Under the pieces are notes generated by a model that saw only the letters and a list, made by a program, of their open reading frames with translations, had not been told where the DNA came from and ran no database searches. This document shows positions 1 through 8,162 of a DNA stretch of 45,712 nucleotides, piece by piece (position 1 is the stretch's first letter; each line of letters opens with the position of its first letter). The DNA is taken from positions 1 through 45,712 of the forward strand of contig JAKOTQ010000077.1 of assembly GCA_029776205.1 (NCBI GenBank), read 5' to 3'. This DNA comes from Bacillota bacterium (GTDB lineage: Bacteria > Bacillota > UBA4882 > UBA8346). A program made the translations under genes and the position numbers.

Positions 1-273
1 ATAAGAAGAAGCGACGCTTTTTAAAGCGATCATCACCGCCGCTATTTCGGCTTCAGTTAAAATGTTTTTATCGATCCTAAAACCCTCAGCGATCCCAATA
101 CCGCCTCCAGCCCCTTGATAACTGACAACAGGAATCCCCGCCTGATTTAGTGCAGCAATATCCCGGTAAATGGTCCGTATCGAAACCTCAAACCGCTCCG
201 CCAGTTCCCGAGCCTGAACCCGGCGCTTATTCGCCAAGATCATTAAAATGGAGATCATTCGATCCAATTTCAT
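1..273 (-). CDS. YafY/WYL-type HTH regulator, C-terminus off the window
   Basis: DNA-binding transcriptional regulator. The 91 visible codons, read from the ATG at 273, begin MKLDRMISILMILANKRR and contain a DeoR/HTH_11-type winged helix, including the recognition stretch ELAERFEVSIRTIYRDIAAL. This is followed by the GIPVVSYQGAGGGIGI wing typical of YafY-like regulators, whose missing C-terminal half is normally a WYL ligand-sensing domain. The frame stays open to base 1, so the gene continues outside the window. An extended -10 lies about 32-40 bases upstream. The target cannot be told from the sequence; such regulators often control themselves or a neighbour, and the other neighbour is not visible. 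Confidence 0.85.
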   Translation of the reverse strand, partial: MKLDRMISILMILANKRRVQARELAERFEVSIRTIYRDIAALNQAGIPVVSYQGAGGGIGIAEGFRIDKNILTEAEIAAVMIALKSVASSY

Positions 274-304
274 GGTAGGTTCCTTCGCTTCCAGATTTGG
301 GAAT

Positions 305-313
305 ATTATACCA
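305..313 (-). promoter_or_regulatory. Extended -10 promoter of the YafY-type regulator
   Basis: On the minus strand the sequence reads TGGTATAAT, a perfect TATAAT with an extended TGn. No good -35 stands 16-18 bases upstream, which extended -10 promoters tolerate. The spacing to the ATG at 273 is suitable for a short leader. Confidence 0.5.
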
Positions 314-396
314 TATTTCAAAGATAACAACCGCTACATCTCCATCATTGGTAAAAAGAGCAGTAACCCATTTAACAGAAGAAAACACTAAATTAC

Positions 397-418
397 ATCC
401 CCTCCATATGGAGGGGAT
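397..418. repeat. Perfect 22-bp palindrome in a 310-bp intergenic gap
   Basis: The half-site ATCCCCTCCAT is followed at once by its exact reverse complement. Neither side has a U-tract, so it is not an ordinary terminator. It lies about 85 bases upstream of the regulator's -10 and about 125 bases beyond the terminator of the toroid gene. The rest of the gap (274-583) holds the regulator promoter and that terminator; I see no gene there. It could be an operator or a stable RNA hairpin. Confidence 0.6.
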
Positions 419-540
419 CTTATTAAATTTACCTATAATATTTGTCATGTAATAAGCGGAGGAGATGAACGACCGAGCTGATCTCGACAGGTTATGAAAC
501 CAATCCTTTAATCTTCTGTCCTTTCCGAACAATCAATTCT

Positions 541-563
541 CAAAAAACCTCCCGAAGGAAGTT
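541..563 (-). terminator. Terminator of the alpha/alpha-toroid gene
   Basis: On the minus strand AACTTCC, a TTCG tetraloop and GGAGGTT form a 7-bp stem (one G-U pair) followed by a run of T. It starts about 20 bases after the stop codon at 584. Confidence 0.75.
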
Positions 564-583
564 TCATTTTATATCCTTCCGCT

Positions 584-1489
584 TTACCATTGGATTTTAT
601 CATAAAAACCGCCAGTATATTGGGTCAAGGGCATGTCATACTGCTTCATGCCGATAAATTCGTAACAAGCGGACCGGATCCGCAAGGCCTGGGTACCGGC
701 ATTCATATCGCCTTCCACCAAACCTTTCCCTAACGGAACGTTGTTCGGTATCTCCAGCGAATGCTCCACATGCCGGGAAAAGCCGCCGTCAGGCTTCAAA
801 TACCGTTTCAAATTCCTATATGTAATTTCAATAATCTCCTCCACGTCTTCAGAGGGATAAGAGCCGATCACCGGTTTTAAAGCGCACAATAGATCCATGG
901 GATTCCGGGTCCAGCACATATCTTCGGAATCATCCTCCCGAAGAGTATATAGAAGATATTGATAAATTCGTTCCGGCCGGGGCAGCGTTTTTTGGAAACT
1001 TCCATATAACAAGGCTAGTTTAAAGGTACCTGATATTTTTATATACGGCCGGCCGTCGCCCCACATCCCAGTTTCCGGATCTTGATGTTCCTCCAGATAC
1101 CTCCATAAATAATCCAAATATTCCCGCTGTTCATCTTCGGGAAGCTGCCGCAGGAAAACTCCAGCTGCCTGAAGATTGTCACAAGCCATCCAGGCATAAT
1201 CCCACGGGCGCTCATCGATCCATTGCTTAAAAGCAGCCAATGATTGTAAATGCGGAGGCAACGACTGACTCCCGGAACTTCCGGGAAGGGGATAAAGAGG
1301 TTTTGCACCTAACAGTCGCAAACTACCAGCGCTGTACATGACTGCCCGTCCCACCATCCGGTCAACCTCCCGCATCCGGTTATGGGGATCATAGAAATAC
1401 CCTTCCGGCGTCTGCCGTTTTTGAAAAAAGGCGATTAACTGCTGCCGCATCTGCTCCGGCATACTCTCTAACAATTGCGACCGTTGCAA
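584..1489 (-). CDS. Alpha/alpha-toroid (terpene-cyclase-like fold) protein of unknown function
   Basis: A 301-residue protein without signal peptide or membrane segment. The sequence has the repeated helix pairs and G-G/W patterns of alpha/alpha toroids, for example DPETGMWGDGRPYIKISGTFK near residues 137-157 and LKPDGGFSRHVEHS near 232-245. Proteins of this shape include squalene-cyclase-like and glycosidase-like families, but I see no catalytic motif that settles a reaction. The start chosen is the TTG at 1489; the frame is open a little further upstream but has no ATG. The gene is divergent from the zinc-ribbon gene, and the -35 of that gene's promoter overlaps this start codon. It ends in its own terminator. 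Confidence 0.6.
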   Translation of the reverse strand: MQRSQLLESMPEQMRQQLIAFFQKRQTPEGYFYDPHNRMREVDRMVGRAVMYSAGSLRLLGAKPLYPLPGSSGSQSLPPHLQSLAAFKQWIDERPWDYAWMACDNLQAAGVFLRQLPEDEQREYLDYLWRYLEEHQDPETGMWGDGRPYIKISGTFKLALLYGSFQKTLPRPERIYQYLLYTLREDDSEDMCWTRNPMDLLCALKPVIGSYPSEDVEEIIEITYRNLKRYLKPDGGFSRHVEHSLEIPNNVPLGKGLVEGDMNAGTQALRIRSACYEFIGMKQYDMPLTQYTGGFYDKIQW

Positions 1490-1512
1490 AATGCTCTTTT
1501 CGGTTATATAAT
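1484..1512 (+). promoter_or_regulatory. Promoter of the zinc-ribbon gene
   Basis: TTGCAA (1484-1489), a 17-base spacer and a perfect TATAAT (1507-1512), about 30 bases before the ATG at 1542. The -35 overlaps the first codon of the divergent toroid gene. Confidence 0.7.
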
Positions 1513-1541
1513 GAAATCAAAAGTAAAAGGAGGACAACTTT

Positions 1542-1805
1542 ATGGAGAAATTCAATCAATGCCAAAGCTGTGGCATGCCGCTCACAGAGGAGTCTTTTTA
1601 CGGTACAGAAAAAGATGGTTCGAAAAATGCAGACTATTGCAAATATTGTTATGAGAACGGGGAGTTTAAACAGCCGAATATTACGATGGAGGAAATGATC
1701 GACATATGTGTGCCGTTTATGATTCAAAAGGGAATGAATGAAGAAGAGGCCAGAACGCTTATGAATCAGCACCTGCCTCATTTGAAACGCTGGAAGAAGG
1801 AATGA
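1542..1805 (+). CDS. Small zinc-ribbon protein (Zn_ribbon_2 type)
   Basis: An 87-residue protein. The N-terminal half carries CQSCGMPL (Cys 7 and 10) and DYCKYCYENG (Cys 33 and 36), a four-cysteine zinc ribbon of the kind known as 'putative zinc ribbon domain' proteins. The C-terminal half is a charged helical segment (ITMEEMIDICVPFMIQKGMNEEEART) common to this family. A strong AAAGGAGG ribosome binding site precedes the ATG. The gene has its own promoter and terminator, so it is monocistronic. Its function is unknown; members are often associated with small-molecule or metal stress, but nothing here shows that. Confidence 0.85.
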   Translation: MEKFNQCQSCGMPLTEESFYGTEKDGSKNADYCKYCYENGEFKQPNITMEEMIDICVPFMIQKGMNEEEARTLMNQHLPHLKRWKKE

Positions 1806-1811
1806 AATGAA

Positions 1812-1856
1812 GGGGTTGCAAGCCATCAAACTGATGGCAATGCAACCCCTTTTTTA
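1812..1856 (+). terminator. Terminator of the zinc-ribbon gene
   Basis: GGGGTTGCA pairs with TGCAACCCC and encloses a second helix GCCATCA/TGATGGC with an AAC loop; a run of seven T follows. It starts seven bases after the stop codon. The next 107 bases (1857-1963) hold only a weak imperfect inverted repeat near 1934-1972 that overlaps the following gene's stop. Confidence 0.9.
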
Positions 1857-1963
1857 TGTGCGTAATACGTCAGTATAGGGAGTTACGTCCGGGACCCCAT
1901 CGATAACTTCTTGCATCGCCTTAAAAGCGCTACATCCGTCAGAGGCTACGAATCATCCTCTGA

Positions 1964-2809
1964 TCAACGGATTGCCAGTTTCGTTAGGACATTTTGGATA
2001 TGACCGGCACTTTCCATAATAGTATCCGGCTTGTTATCTTCGACTAGGATCTCAAGATAAGGTTTTTGTCGCAAAATTTCTTTGAGAACATATTCCCAAT
2101 CCATTAAGCCCCGGCCGATGGGAACCGTCTTTTTACTGCCGTTTTCGATGGCAAAGTCTTTGGCATGGAGTACAAATATCCGGTCACCGAACAACTCAAG
2201 GGATTCCTGGAGGATTGTCTGGTAGGACTGGGGATTGTCTGCCGGAGTCAGGTTTACCGGATCGAACAACACCTGCAGGTTGGGAGAATCTATGGCCTCT
2301 AAAACCTGACGAATTTTTTGGGGAGTGGACATGGTATGATGGGTAACTCCTTCGATACAGACAAAAACTCCGAATTTTTCGGCTTCTTCCACCAGTTGGG
2401 CCACATTGCCGATGAGTTCCTGCAGCATTTTAGGGCTGGGGTTGTCCGGATGGAAAGAACAATCGGCATTGGCGGAACCGGTTTCCGTGGCTACGATGCT
2501 GCAGCCGAAATCCCGTGCCATCCGGATATGTTCTTTAAACCGGGCCAAAACTTTCCGGCGTTCATCGGGGTCGGGATGAACCGGATTGATGTAACATCCC
2601 AGGACTGCGATGTGAATCCCGTGTTTGTGGAAAGTTTCGCCGATATAGTTAGCTAGGCCCGGGCTGAGCCTCCCCAGGGAAGTGTCGATATTGGGAATGG
2701 CCTTGGCCAGTGCCAGCTGGATACTGGTAAAACCTTTTGCGGCGATGGCGGCCGCCAATTCCTCCACGGGGAGTTTGCCAAAATCATGGGCGCGTACGCC
2801 TAATCTCAT
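1964..2809 (-). CDS. Sugar phosphate isomerase/epimerase (AP-endonuclease-2-like TIM barrel)
   Basis: A 281-residue TIM barrel of the xylose isomerase-like/IolE-IolI superfamily. Candidate metal or substrate residues fall at the usual strand ends: VATETGS, FVCIEGVTHHTMS, VLFDPVNLTP, FVLHAKDF and LEILVEDNKPD. The length is normal for the family and no signal peptide is present. A good AAAGGTGA ribosome binding site precedes the ATG at 2809. The gene stands alone, so its substrate, probably a sugar, inositol derivative or hydroxypyruvate-like compound, cannot be inferred. Confidence 0.8.
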   Translation of the reverse strand: MRLGVRAHDFGKLPVEELAAAIAAKGFTSIQLALAKAIPNIDTSLGRLSPGLANYIGETFHKHGIHIAVLGCYINPVHPDPDERRKVLARFKEHIRMARDFGCSIVATETGSANADCSFHPDNPSPKMLQELIGNVAQLVEEAEKFGVFVCIEGVTHHTMSTPQKIRQVLEAIDSPNLQVLFDPVNLTPADNPQSYQTILQESLELFGDRIFVLHAKDFAIENGSKKTVPIGRGLMDWEYVLKEILRQKPYLEILVEDNKPDTIMESAGHIQNVLTKLAIR

Positions 2810-2967
2810 GTGAAATCACCTTTCAATTTTTCATCGGATTAAAACCCGTCTAACTAATATTAACATTTAATTCCCGGGTTTAAAAGTTAAAAAATCTGCG
2901 ATTAAAGTCAAATAAAATGAAAACAATCAAAAAAATATTCTATATTTGCGTCCTTTTGAAACGTTGG

Positions 2968-2996
2968 TTGCGGTAAACTGAAGTCTGTAGTATGAT
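2968..2996 (+). promoter_or_regulatory. Promoter of proA
   Basis: TTGCGG (2968-2973), a 17-base spacer and TATGAT (2991-2996). The -10 overlaps an upstream in-frame ATG at 2992, so that codon would be untranscribed and the proA start must lie downstream. The upstream gap also holds a separated inverted repeat AAACCCG/CGGGTTT (about 2842-2883). Confidence 0.5.
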
Positions 2997-3024
2997 GATT
3001 ATAAAAATGAGACATGGTGATATG

Positions 3025-4320
3025 ATGAACATTGAACAATTGGCACAGAAGGCGAAACAAGCGTCGTTTCAACTGGCAGCAGTCCCGACTGAAGTTAAAA
3101 ATAAGGCGTTGAAAGAGATCGCTGCTTTGTTGGACCAACGCCGCTTGGAAATTTTTCAAGCCAATGAGGCGGATGTGGAACAAAGCTGTCGGGAAAATTT
3201 GGCGATGCCCCTCCAAAAACGGCTGAAGTTCGATGGGCGGAAACTGGATGATGTGATTGACGGGATTGAAAGCCTGATCCGGCTGCCGGATCCTGTGGGC
3301 AATACCCTGATGGCGACGGAACTGGACCAAGGTTTGGAATTGTACCGGGTTAGCTGCCCCATCGGCGTCATTGGCGTTATCTTTGAGTCCCGGCCGGACG
3401 CTTTGGTCCAAATATCCACATTATGCTTGAAAAGCGGCAATGCCGTGTTGTTAAAAGGCGGCAGTGAAGCGAAACGCACTAATCGGATTTTAACCGAAAT
3501 TATCCGGGAGGCCAGTGAAGGTGCAGGCATACCCGCCGGATGGATTCAATTGCTGGAAACCCGCGATGATGTCAATGAACTGTTAAAACTGGACCAGGAA
3601 GTGGACCTGATTATCCCACGGGGTTCCAACGAATTTGTCCGTTATATCATGGACCATTCCAATATTCCGGTATTGGGCCATGCCGACGGTATTTGCCATT
3701 GTTATGTGGATGAGGCGGCTGATTTGGAGATGGCGGTCAGGATTGTGGTGGATGCGAAAACCCAATATGTGGCTGTATGTAATGCCACAGAAACGGTGCT
3801 GGTCCATCGGGAAATAGCTGCGTCGTTCCTGCCGAAGCTTAAAGCGGCGTTGGATGTAAAAGGGGTAGACATCGTCGGCTGTCCGGAGACCAGGCGGATT
3901 ATCCCGGTAGGCGATGCTACGGAAGAGGACTGGCGAACCGAATATTTGGATTATAAACTCTCCATCCGGGTTGTTGACAACTTGGAACAGGCCATCGAAC
4001 ATATTAATACCTATGGCTCGGGCCATACCGATGCCATTATCACCGAAAATGCGGCTGCGGCCGGTAAGTTTATGGAGCTGGTGGATTCGGGCAACGTTTT
4101 TTGGAACTGTTCCACCCGGTTCAGCGACGGCTTCAAATACGGGCTGGGGGCGGAAGTAGGCATCAGCACCAATAAGATCCATGCCCGGGGCCCGGTGGGC
4201 TTGGAGGGATTGGTTATTTACAAATATAAATTAATCGGCCACGGCCACATTGTTGAAGACTACGCCAATAAGACGAAACGGTTTACCCATCGGAAACTGG
4301 AGAAAGAGTTTCAGGTATAA
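3025..4320 (+). CDS. proA: Gamma-glutamyl phosphate reductase
   Basis: Catalyses NADPH-dependent reduction of gamma-glutamyl phosphate to glutamate-5-semialdehyde, the second step of proline synthesis. The 431-residue protein shows an aldehyde-dehydrogenase fold with IGVIFESRPDALVQI, the cofactor-site segment LLKGGSEAKRTN, the catalytic cysteine in AVCNATETVLVH (Cys252) and a C-terminal KIHARGPVGLEGL. The start is set at the ATG at 3025, with GGTG six bases upstream; the ATG at 3022 is equally possible. Earlier ATGs (2992, 2995) overlap the promoter. The usual partner proB (glutamate 5-kinase) is not next to it, so proline synthesis must be completed by a gene elsewhere. Confidence 0.95.
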   Translation: MNIEQLAQKAKQASFQLAAVPTEVKNKALKEIAALLDQRRLEIFQANEADVEQSCRENLAMPLQKRLKFDGRKLDDVIDGIESLIRLPDPVGNTLMATELDQGLELYRVSCPIGVIGVIFESRPDALVQISTLCLKSGNAVLLKGGSEAKRTNRILTEIIREASEGAGIPAGWIQLLETRDDVNELLKLDQEVDLIIPRGSNEFVRYIMDHSNIPVLGHADGICHCYVDEAADLEMAVRIVVDAKTQYVAVCNATETVLVHREIAASFLPKLKAALDVKGVDIVGCPETRRIIPVGDATEEDWRTEYLDYKLSIRVVDNLEQAIEHINTYGSGHTDAIITENAAAAGKFMELVDSGNVFWNCSTRFSDGFKYGLGAEVGISTNKIHARGPVGLEGLVIYKYKLIGHGHIVEDYANKTKRFTHRKLEKEFQV

Positions 4321-4342
4321 GATATGGCGGACATCAGTCAAT

Positions 4343-4371
4343 AAAAAAATCCCCTTGCGGGGAGTTTTTTA
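4343..4371. terminator. Bidirectional terminator between proA and potD
   Basis: A TCCCC/GGGGA stem with a TTGC loop is flanked by A7 on the left and T6 on the right, so it can serve both converging genes. Confidence 0.8.
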
Positions 4372-4372
4372 T

Positions 4373-5413
4373 TCAGTGAGATTTAACTTCGGTCCAAATC
4401 CGGTCGAATTCTTTGAGAATACTGCCGAGGTCAACGAAGACTTCGCATTTTTTCAAGTCTTCCTCCTGCGGATAGGCATGACGGCTGGAAGTGATCTCTT
4501 TCGGAAGACGTTTGACCGCTTCGGTATGGGGCGAAGAATATCCGATATAATCGGCGTTCCGATAAGCAATGTCGGTTTCACAAAGGAAGTTGATGAACAT
4601 TTCGGCTTCTTTTTTATGTTGCGTGCCTTTGGGGATGACGATAGCATCGAACCAAAGGTTTGATCCTTCTTCCGGTATCACATAATCGAGATCCGGATTT
4701 TCCCTGATGCAGTAGACGGCATCGCCGGACCAGACGACGGCCAGGGCGGCTTCGCCGGCAATCATTTTATCTTTCACTTCGTCGACGACATAAGCCAAAA
4801 CTAACGGTTTTTGTTCGATCAAAGCCTGTTTCGCTTGTTCGAGTTCATCAGGATTTTTGCTGTTTAAGGAATAACCCAGCATTTTCAAAGTGATCCCGAT
4901 ACTGTCCCTTTGGCTGTCCATCATCAGGATTTGCTTGGCATATTTTTTATCCCAAAGCACTTTCCAACTGGTCGGTTTTTCACTGACCATTTTCTTGTTA
5001 TAGAGGATGCCGACAGTGCCCCACATATAAGGCACGGAGTACTCGTTGTTCGGGTCATACTCCAGATTTTTAAATTTGCTGTCAATATATTTGTAATTGG
5101 GGATGTTAGACATATCCAGCTTTTCCAACATACCTTCATCGATCATGCGTTTAATCATGTAATCGGATGGGATCAAGATATCATAGTGGCTGCCGCCGGC
5201 TTTCACTTTAACATACATGTCTTCGTTGGTGGTAAATGTGTCATAGTTGATCTTGATGTTGTATTTTTTCTCAAATTCCTGGAGCACGGATTCGTCGATG
5301 TAGTCACCCCAGTTGTACACATTGAGCTCCACCTGATTTTTTTTGCCGCATCCTACGGCAAGGACAGAAATGCAGAGAACCACCATTAAAATCCTGAAAA
5401 ACCCTTTTTTCAA
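4373..5413 (-). CDS. potD: Spermidine/putrescine-binding lipoprotein
   Basis: Extracytoplasmic binding protein of the polyamine ABC importer. The 346 residues start with a lipoprotein signal peptide: KKGFF, a hydrophobic stretch, then the lipobox LAVGC (Cys22). The mature protein begins with the PotD hallmark ELNVYNWGDYIDESVL and has the family segments YDILIPSDYMIKRM, VPYMWGTVGILYNKK and AALAVVWSGDA. The start is a TTG at 5413 with AAGGAGG ten bases upstream. It is the last gene of the minus-strand potABCD operon, and the 39-base gap to potC suggests independent translation. Polyamine specificity rests on family similarity and operon context. Confidence 0.93.
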   Translation of the reverse strand: MKKGFFRILMVVLCISVLAVGCGKKNQVELNVYNWGDYIDESVLQEFEKKYNIKINYDTFTTNEDMYVKVKAGGSHYDILIPSDYMIKRMIDEGMLEKLDMSNIPNYKYIDSKFKNLEYDPNNEYSVPYMWGTVGILYNKKMVSEKPTSWKVLWDKKYAKQILMMDSQRDSIGITLKMLGYSLNSKNPDELEQAKQALIEQKPLVLAYVVDEVKDKMIAGEAALAVVWSGDAVYCIRENPDLDYVIPEEGSNLWFDAIVIPKGTQHKKEAEMFINFLCETDIAYRNADYIGYSSPHTEAVKRLPKEITSSRHAYPQEEDLKKCEVFVDLGSILKEFDRIWTEVKSH

Positions 5414-5452
5414 AATGACACCGCCTCCTTAGATTTTTGGAATGTATTTTAT

Positions 5453-6256
5453 TTATAAAACTTCTTTGGATTCTTTCTCTTTTGAATTTTTTTGCCTGGA
5501 CATCATCAGGTTGATAATGACCAACAGGGTCAGGATGCTGACGAACATCAACGTGGACAAGGCATTGATTTTGGGATTGATGCCCCTCCGGGCCATGGAG
5601 TAAATGGTAATCGACAAAGTGGATACGCCGGACCCGGTATTGAAGAAGCTGATGACGAAATCATCCAGAGACAAGGTGAAAGCCAACAATAATCCGGTGA
5701 TCACACCGGGCATAATCTCCGGAAGAACGACTTTACGAAAGGCGACTGCCGGTGTGGCTCCCAGATCCAAAGCGGCTTCATACATGTTTTTGTCTAATTG
5801 TTTGATCCGGGGTAGTACCGATAAGATCACATAGGGAATATTGAACGTGATATGCGATAGTAATAGCGTAATAAACCCCAGTTTTAAACGGATAAAAATG
5901 AATAACAGCATAAATGATATTCCGGTGACGATATCCGGATTAAGTACCGGCAAATAAGTGAGGTTCATCACCGTTGTCCGGGGCAGTGTTTTCATATTAT
6001 TGATACCAAAAGCGGCCATCGTTCCGATAATTGTCGCCACGACGGACGAGATAATCCCGATAACCAGGGAGTAATAAAGGGAGGTCAGGATTTGACGATC
6101 CTGAAACATCTGAATATACCATTTCAACGAAAACCCATCCCAGGTTCCCCGGGAACGGGAACTGTTAAACGAATAAAACGCCAGGACGATGATGGGTGCA
6201 TACAGGAAAGCATAGAGCAGAAAAAGGTAACCACGTTTGAGAAAGTATTTTACCAT
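5453..6256 (-). CDS. potC: Polyamine ABC transporter permease PotC
   Basis: Inner-membrane permease, 267 residues and about six hydrophobic segments, of the binding-protein-dependent transport family. The cytoplasmic EAA loop that docks the ATPase is visible as EAALDLGATPAVAFRKVVLPEIMPG (about residues 160-184). Its N-terminus (YLFLLYAFLYAPIIVLAFYSFN) is typical of PotC. It overlaps the end of potB by 7 bases, so the two permeases are probably translationally coupled, and it is followed by potD. Confidence 0.93.
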   Translation of the reverse strand: MVKYFLKRGYLFLLYAFLYAPIIVLAFYSFNSSRSRGTWDGFSLKWYIQMFQDRQILTSLYYSLVIGIISSVVATIIGTMAAFGINNMKTLPRTTVMNLTYLPVLNPDIVTGISFMLLFIFIRLKLGFITLLLSHITFNIPYVILSVLPRIKQLDKNMYEAALDLGATPAVAFRKVVLPEIMPGVITGLLLAFTLSLDDFVISFFNTGSGVSTLSITIYSMARRGINPKINALSTLMFVSILTLLVIINLMMSRQKNSKEKESKEVL

Positions 6257-7074
6257 AATCCACCGCCCTCCTGTTCTTTTTCATAGCGTGAGGTGAATCC
6301 CATACCGATGAGAATAATCAACATCATCATCAGGGATATGGCTGACCCGAAGTTCCAGTCGCCGACGGTTAAAAATTGTTGTTCGATCAAGTTGCCGATG
6401 AGGGTGTATTGTCCGCCCCCCAACAGCCGGGAGATAACGAAGGTAGTGACCGCCGGCATAAAGACCATGGTGATGCCGGACATGACGCCGGGAAGGCTTA
6501 ACGGAAGCCGTACCTTTAAAAAAGTTCTGAGCGGATCGGCGCCCAAATCTTCGGCGGCTTCGATTAAACTGTGATCGATTTTGCTGAGGACAGAATAAAT
6601 CGGCAGCACCATAAAGGGGAGGAAGTTATAGACCATCCCCAGAACGACGGCAAAGTCGTTATAAAGCAGGTTCAACGGGGGGATGCCGATTTTCCCGAGA
6701 AGCGTGTTGATCAAACCTTTCCGCTCCAGCAACGTCAACCAGGCATAGGTTCTCAGCAGGAAGTTCATCCACATGGGAAGAACCATCAGCAGCACCATGG
6801 TATTTTTGTGGCGTAAATCCCGGCTGGAAAGAAAAAGAGCCGCCGGATACCCGAGCAATAAGCAACAAACGGTGCTGATGGCGGCCAACGTTAACGAACG
6901 GGCCAAGACTTTCAGGTAAATGGGCTCGGTGAAACGTCGAAAGTTGTCCATGGAAATAATCGTTCCTGTCGGGGTTTTCACGGTAATGCTGAAATATATC
7001 AACAACCCCATAGGAACGATGGTGAAAATGATGATCCAAAATATATAGGGATAAGCGGCCCAGGTTTTTTTCAT
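6250..7074 (-). CDS. potB: Polyamine ABC transporter permease PotB
   Basis: First permease of the importer, 274 residues with about six membrane segments. The EAA loop reads EAAEDLGADPLRTFLKVRLPLSLPG (about 172-196). The ATG shares one base with the TAA stop of potA (TAATG), which indicates tight coupling. PotB and PotC are expected to form the heterodimeric channel on which PotA acts. Confidence 0.93.
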   Translation of the reverse strand: MKKTWAAYPYIFWIIIFTIVPMGLLIYFSITVKTPTGTIISMDNFRRFTEPIYLKVLARSLTLAAISTVCCLLLGYPAALFLSSRDLRHKNTMVLLMVLPMWMNFLLRTYAWLTLLERKGLINTLLGKIGIPPLNLLYNDFAVVLGMVYNFLPFMVLPIYSVLSKIDHSLIEAAEDLGADPLRTFLKVRLPLSLPGVMSGITMVFMPAVTTFVISRLLGGGQYTLIGNLIEQQFLTVGDWNFGSAISLMMMLIILIGMGFTSRYEKEQEGGGLW

Positions 7075-8117
7075 TATCCCCTCACCTTTTTCATGATGTG
7101 TATATCGTACGGGTCCACCTTTAAACCAACATTGGCGGCAACCGGACGTGAACGGGTACTGTGAATGATCCAGTCCACGCCGTGGGCTTCGACCATCATC
7201 TCATAATGGACGCCTTTGAAGGTTACGGATTTGACGACGCCGTTGAAAATGCCTTGGTCTTCATCGACGATCTTTAGGTCCTCTGGGCGGATGACCACAT
7301 CCACCGGTTCATTTCTGTCAAAGCCTTTATCGGAACAGGTAATCGCTTTGCCGAGGATGTCGACTTTGAAATCTTCGAGCATGATGCCGTCGACGATATT
7401 GCTTTCGCCGATAAACCCGGCCACAAAGGAATTGACCGGTTCATTATAAATGGATTCCGGTGTTCCGGCCTGTTGGATCCGGCCCTTATTCATGACCACG
7501 ATGGTATCGGACATAGTTAAGGCTTCTTCTTGGTCGTGGGTTACATAGATAAAAGTAATCCCCAGCCGTTTTTGCATGGCTTTCAATTCCAACTGCATGT
7601 CCTTGCGAAGTTTCAAGTCAAGGGCACCCAAGGGCTCGTCCAACAGTAAAACTTCAGGTTCATTGACCAGGGCTCTGGCAATGGCAATCCGTTGCTGTTG
7701 GCCGCCGCTTAAGGAGTTGACAGCCCGCCGTTCATAGCCGGAGAGACTGACCAATTCTAGCATACGGCCGACTTTCTCATCGATCTCCCGTTTTTCTAAC
7801 TTTTTTATTTTCAACCCAAAGGCAATGTTTTCATAAACATTCATATGCGGGAAAAGAGCATATTTTTGGAATACGGTATTCACCTTACGCCGATAAGGCG
7901 GAAGTTTATTGATATTCACACCGTCGAATAAGATATCCCCTTTGGTGGGGTATTCAAAACCGCCAATAATCCGAAGCGTGGTCGTTTTACCACACCCGCT
8001 GGGGCCGAGCATGGTTAAGAACTCGTTTTTGCGGATATGCAAAGTGATATCTTTGATGGCTTCAGTGCCGTCATAGTCCTTGGACACGTTGATTAAGCTG
8101 ATCTGATACTCGGCCAT
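7074..8117 (-). CDS. potA: Polyamine ABC transporter ATP-binding protein PotA
   Basis: The 347-residue ATPase of the importer, first gene of potABCD. Walker A is GPSGCGKT (residues 38-45), the ABC signature is LSGGQQQR (about 136-143), and Walker B is [11 protein letters not shown] followed by the switch histidine in [11 protein letters not shown]. The C-terminal third (from about 240) is a TOBE-type regulatory domain containing [12 protein letters not shown]. The start at 8117 has the ribosome binding site GGAGGG six to seven bases upstream. A TATAAT (8154-8159) lies about 40 bases upstream. Confidence 0.95.
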   Translation of the reverse strand: MAEYQISLINVSKDYDGTEAIKDITLHIRKNEFLTMLGPSGCGKTTTLRIIGGFEYPTKGDILFDGVNINKLPPYRRKVNTVFQKYALFPHMNVYENIAFGLKIKKLEKREIDEKVGRMLELVSLSGYERRAVNSLSGGQQQRIAIARALVNEPEVLLLDEPLGALDLKLRKDMQLELKAMQKRLGITFIYVTHDQEEALTMSDTIVVMNKGRIQQAGTPESIYNEPVNSFVAGFIGESNIVDGIMLEDFKVDILGKAITCSDKGFDRNEPVDVVIRPEDLKIVDEDQGIFNGVVKSVTFKGVHYEMMVEAHGVDWIIHSTRSRPVAANVGLKVDPYDIHIMKKVRG

Positions 8118-8153
8118 TCTATTCCCTCCGCAAAAAAAAATAAAGCGAAATCA

Positions 8154-8159
8154 ATTATA
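8154..8159 (-). promoter_or_regulatory. Possible -10 of the potABCD operon
   Basis: A perfect TATAAT on the minus strand just after the stop of the upstream RMD1 gene. A TTGACA lies 21 bases upstream of it, longer than the ideal spacer, so the pairing is uncertain. Confidence 0.35.
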
Positions 8160-8162
8160 TAA

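Noticed and set aside
227-532. A 101-codon minus-strand frame upstream of and overlapping the YafY-type regulator
   Set aside because: Its composition is not protein-like, it runs through the regulator's promoter and N-terminus in another frame, and it has no ribosome binding site.
1389-1829. A 146-codon minus-strand frame opposite the zinc-ribbon gene
   Set aside because: It is antisense to two real genes and covers the terminator; no recognisable domain.
2992-3024. Earlier ATG codons for proA
   Set aside because: They overlap the TATGAT of the promoter, and the family N-terminus starts at MNIEQL.
3583-4182. A 199-codon minus-strand frame inside proA
   Set aside because: Antisense shadow of a well-supported ProA coding sequence.
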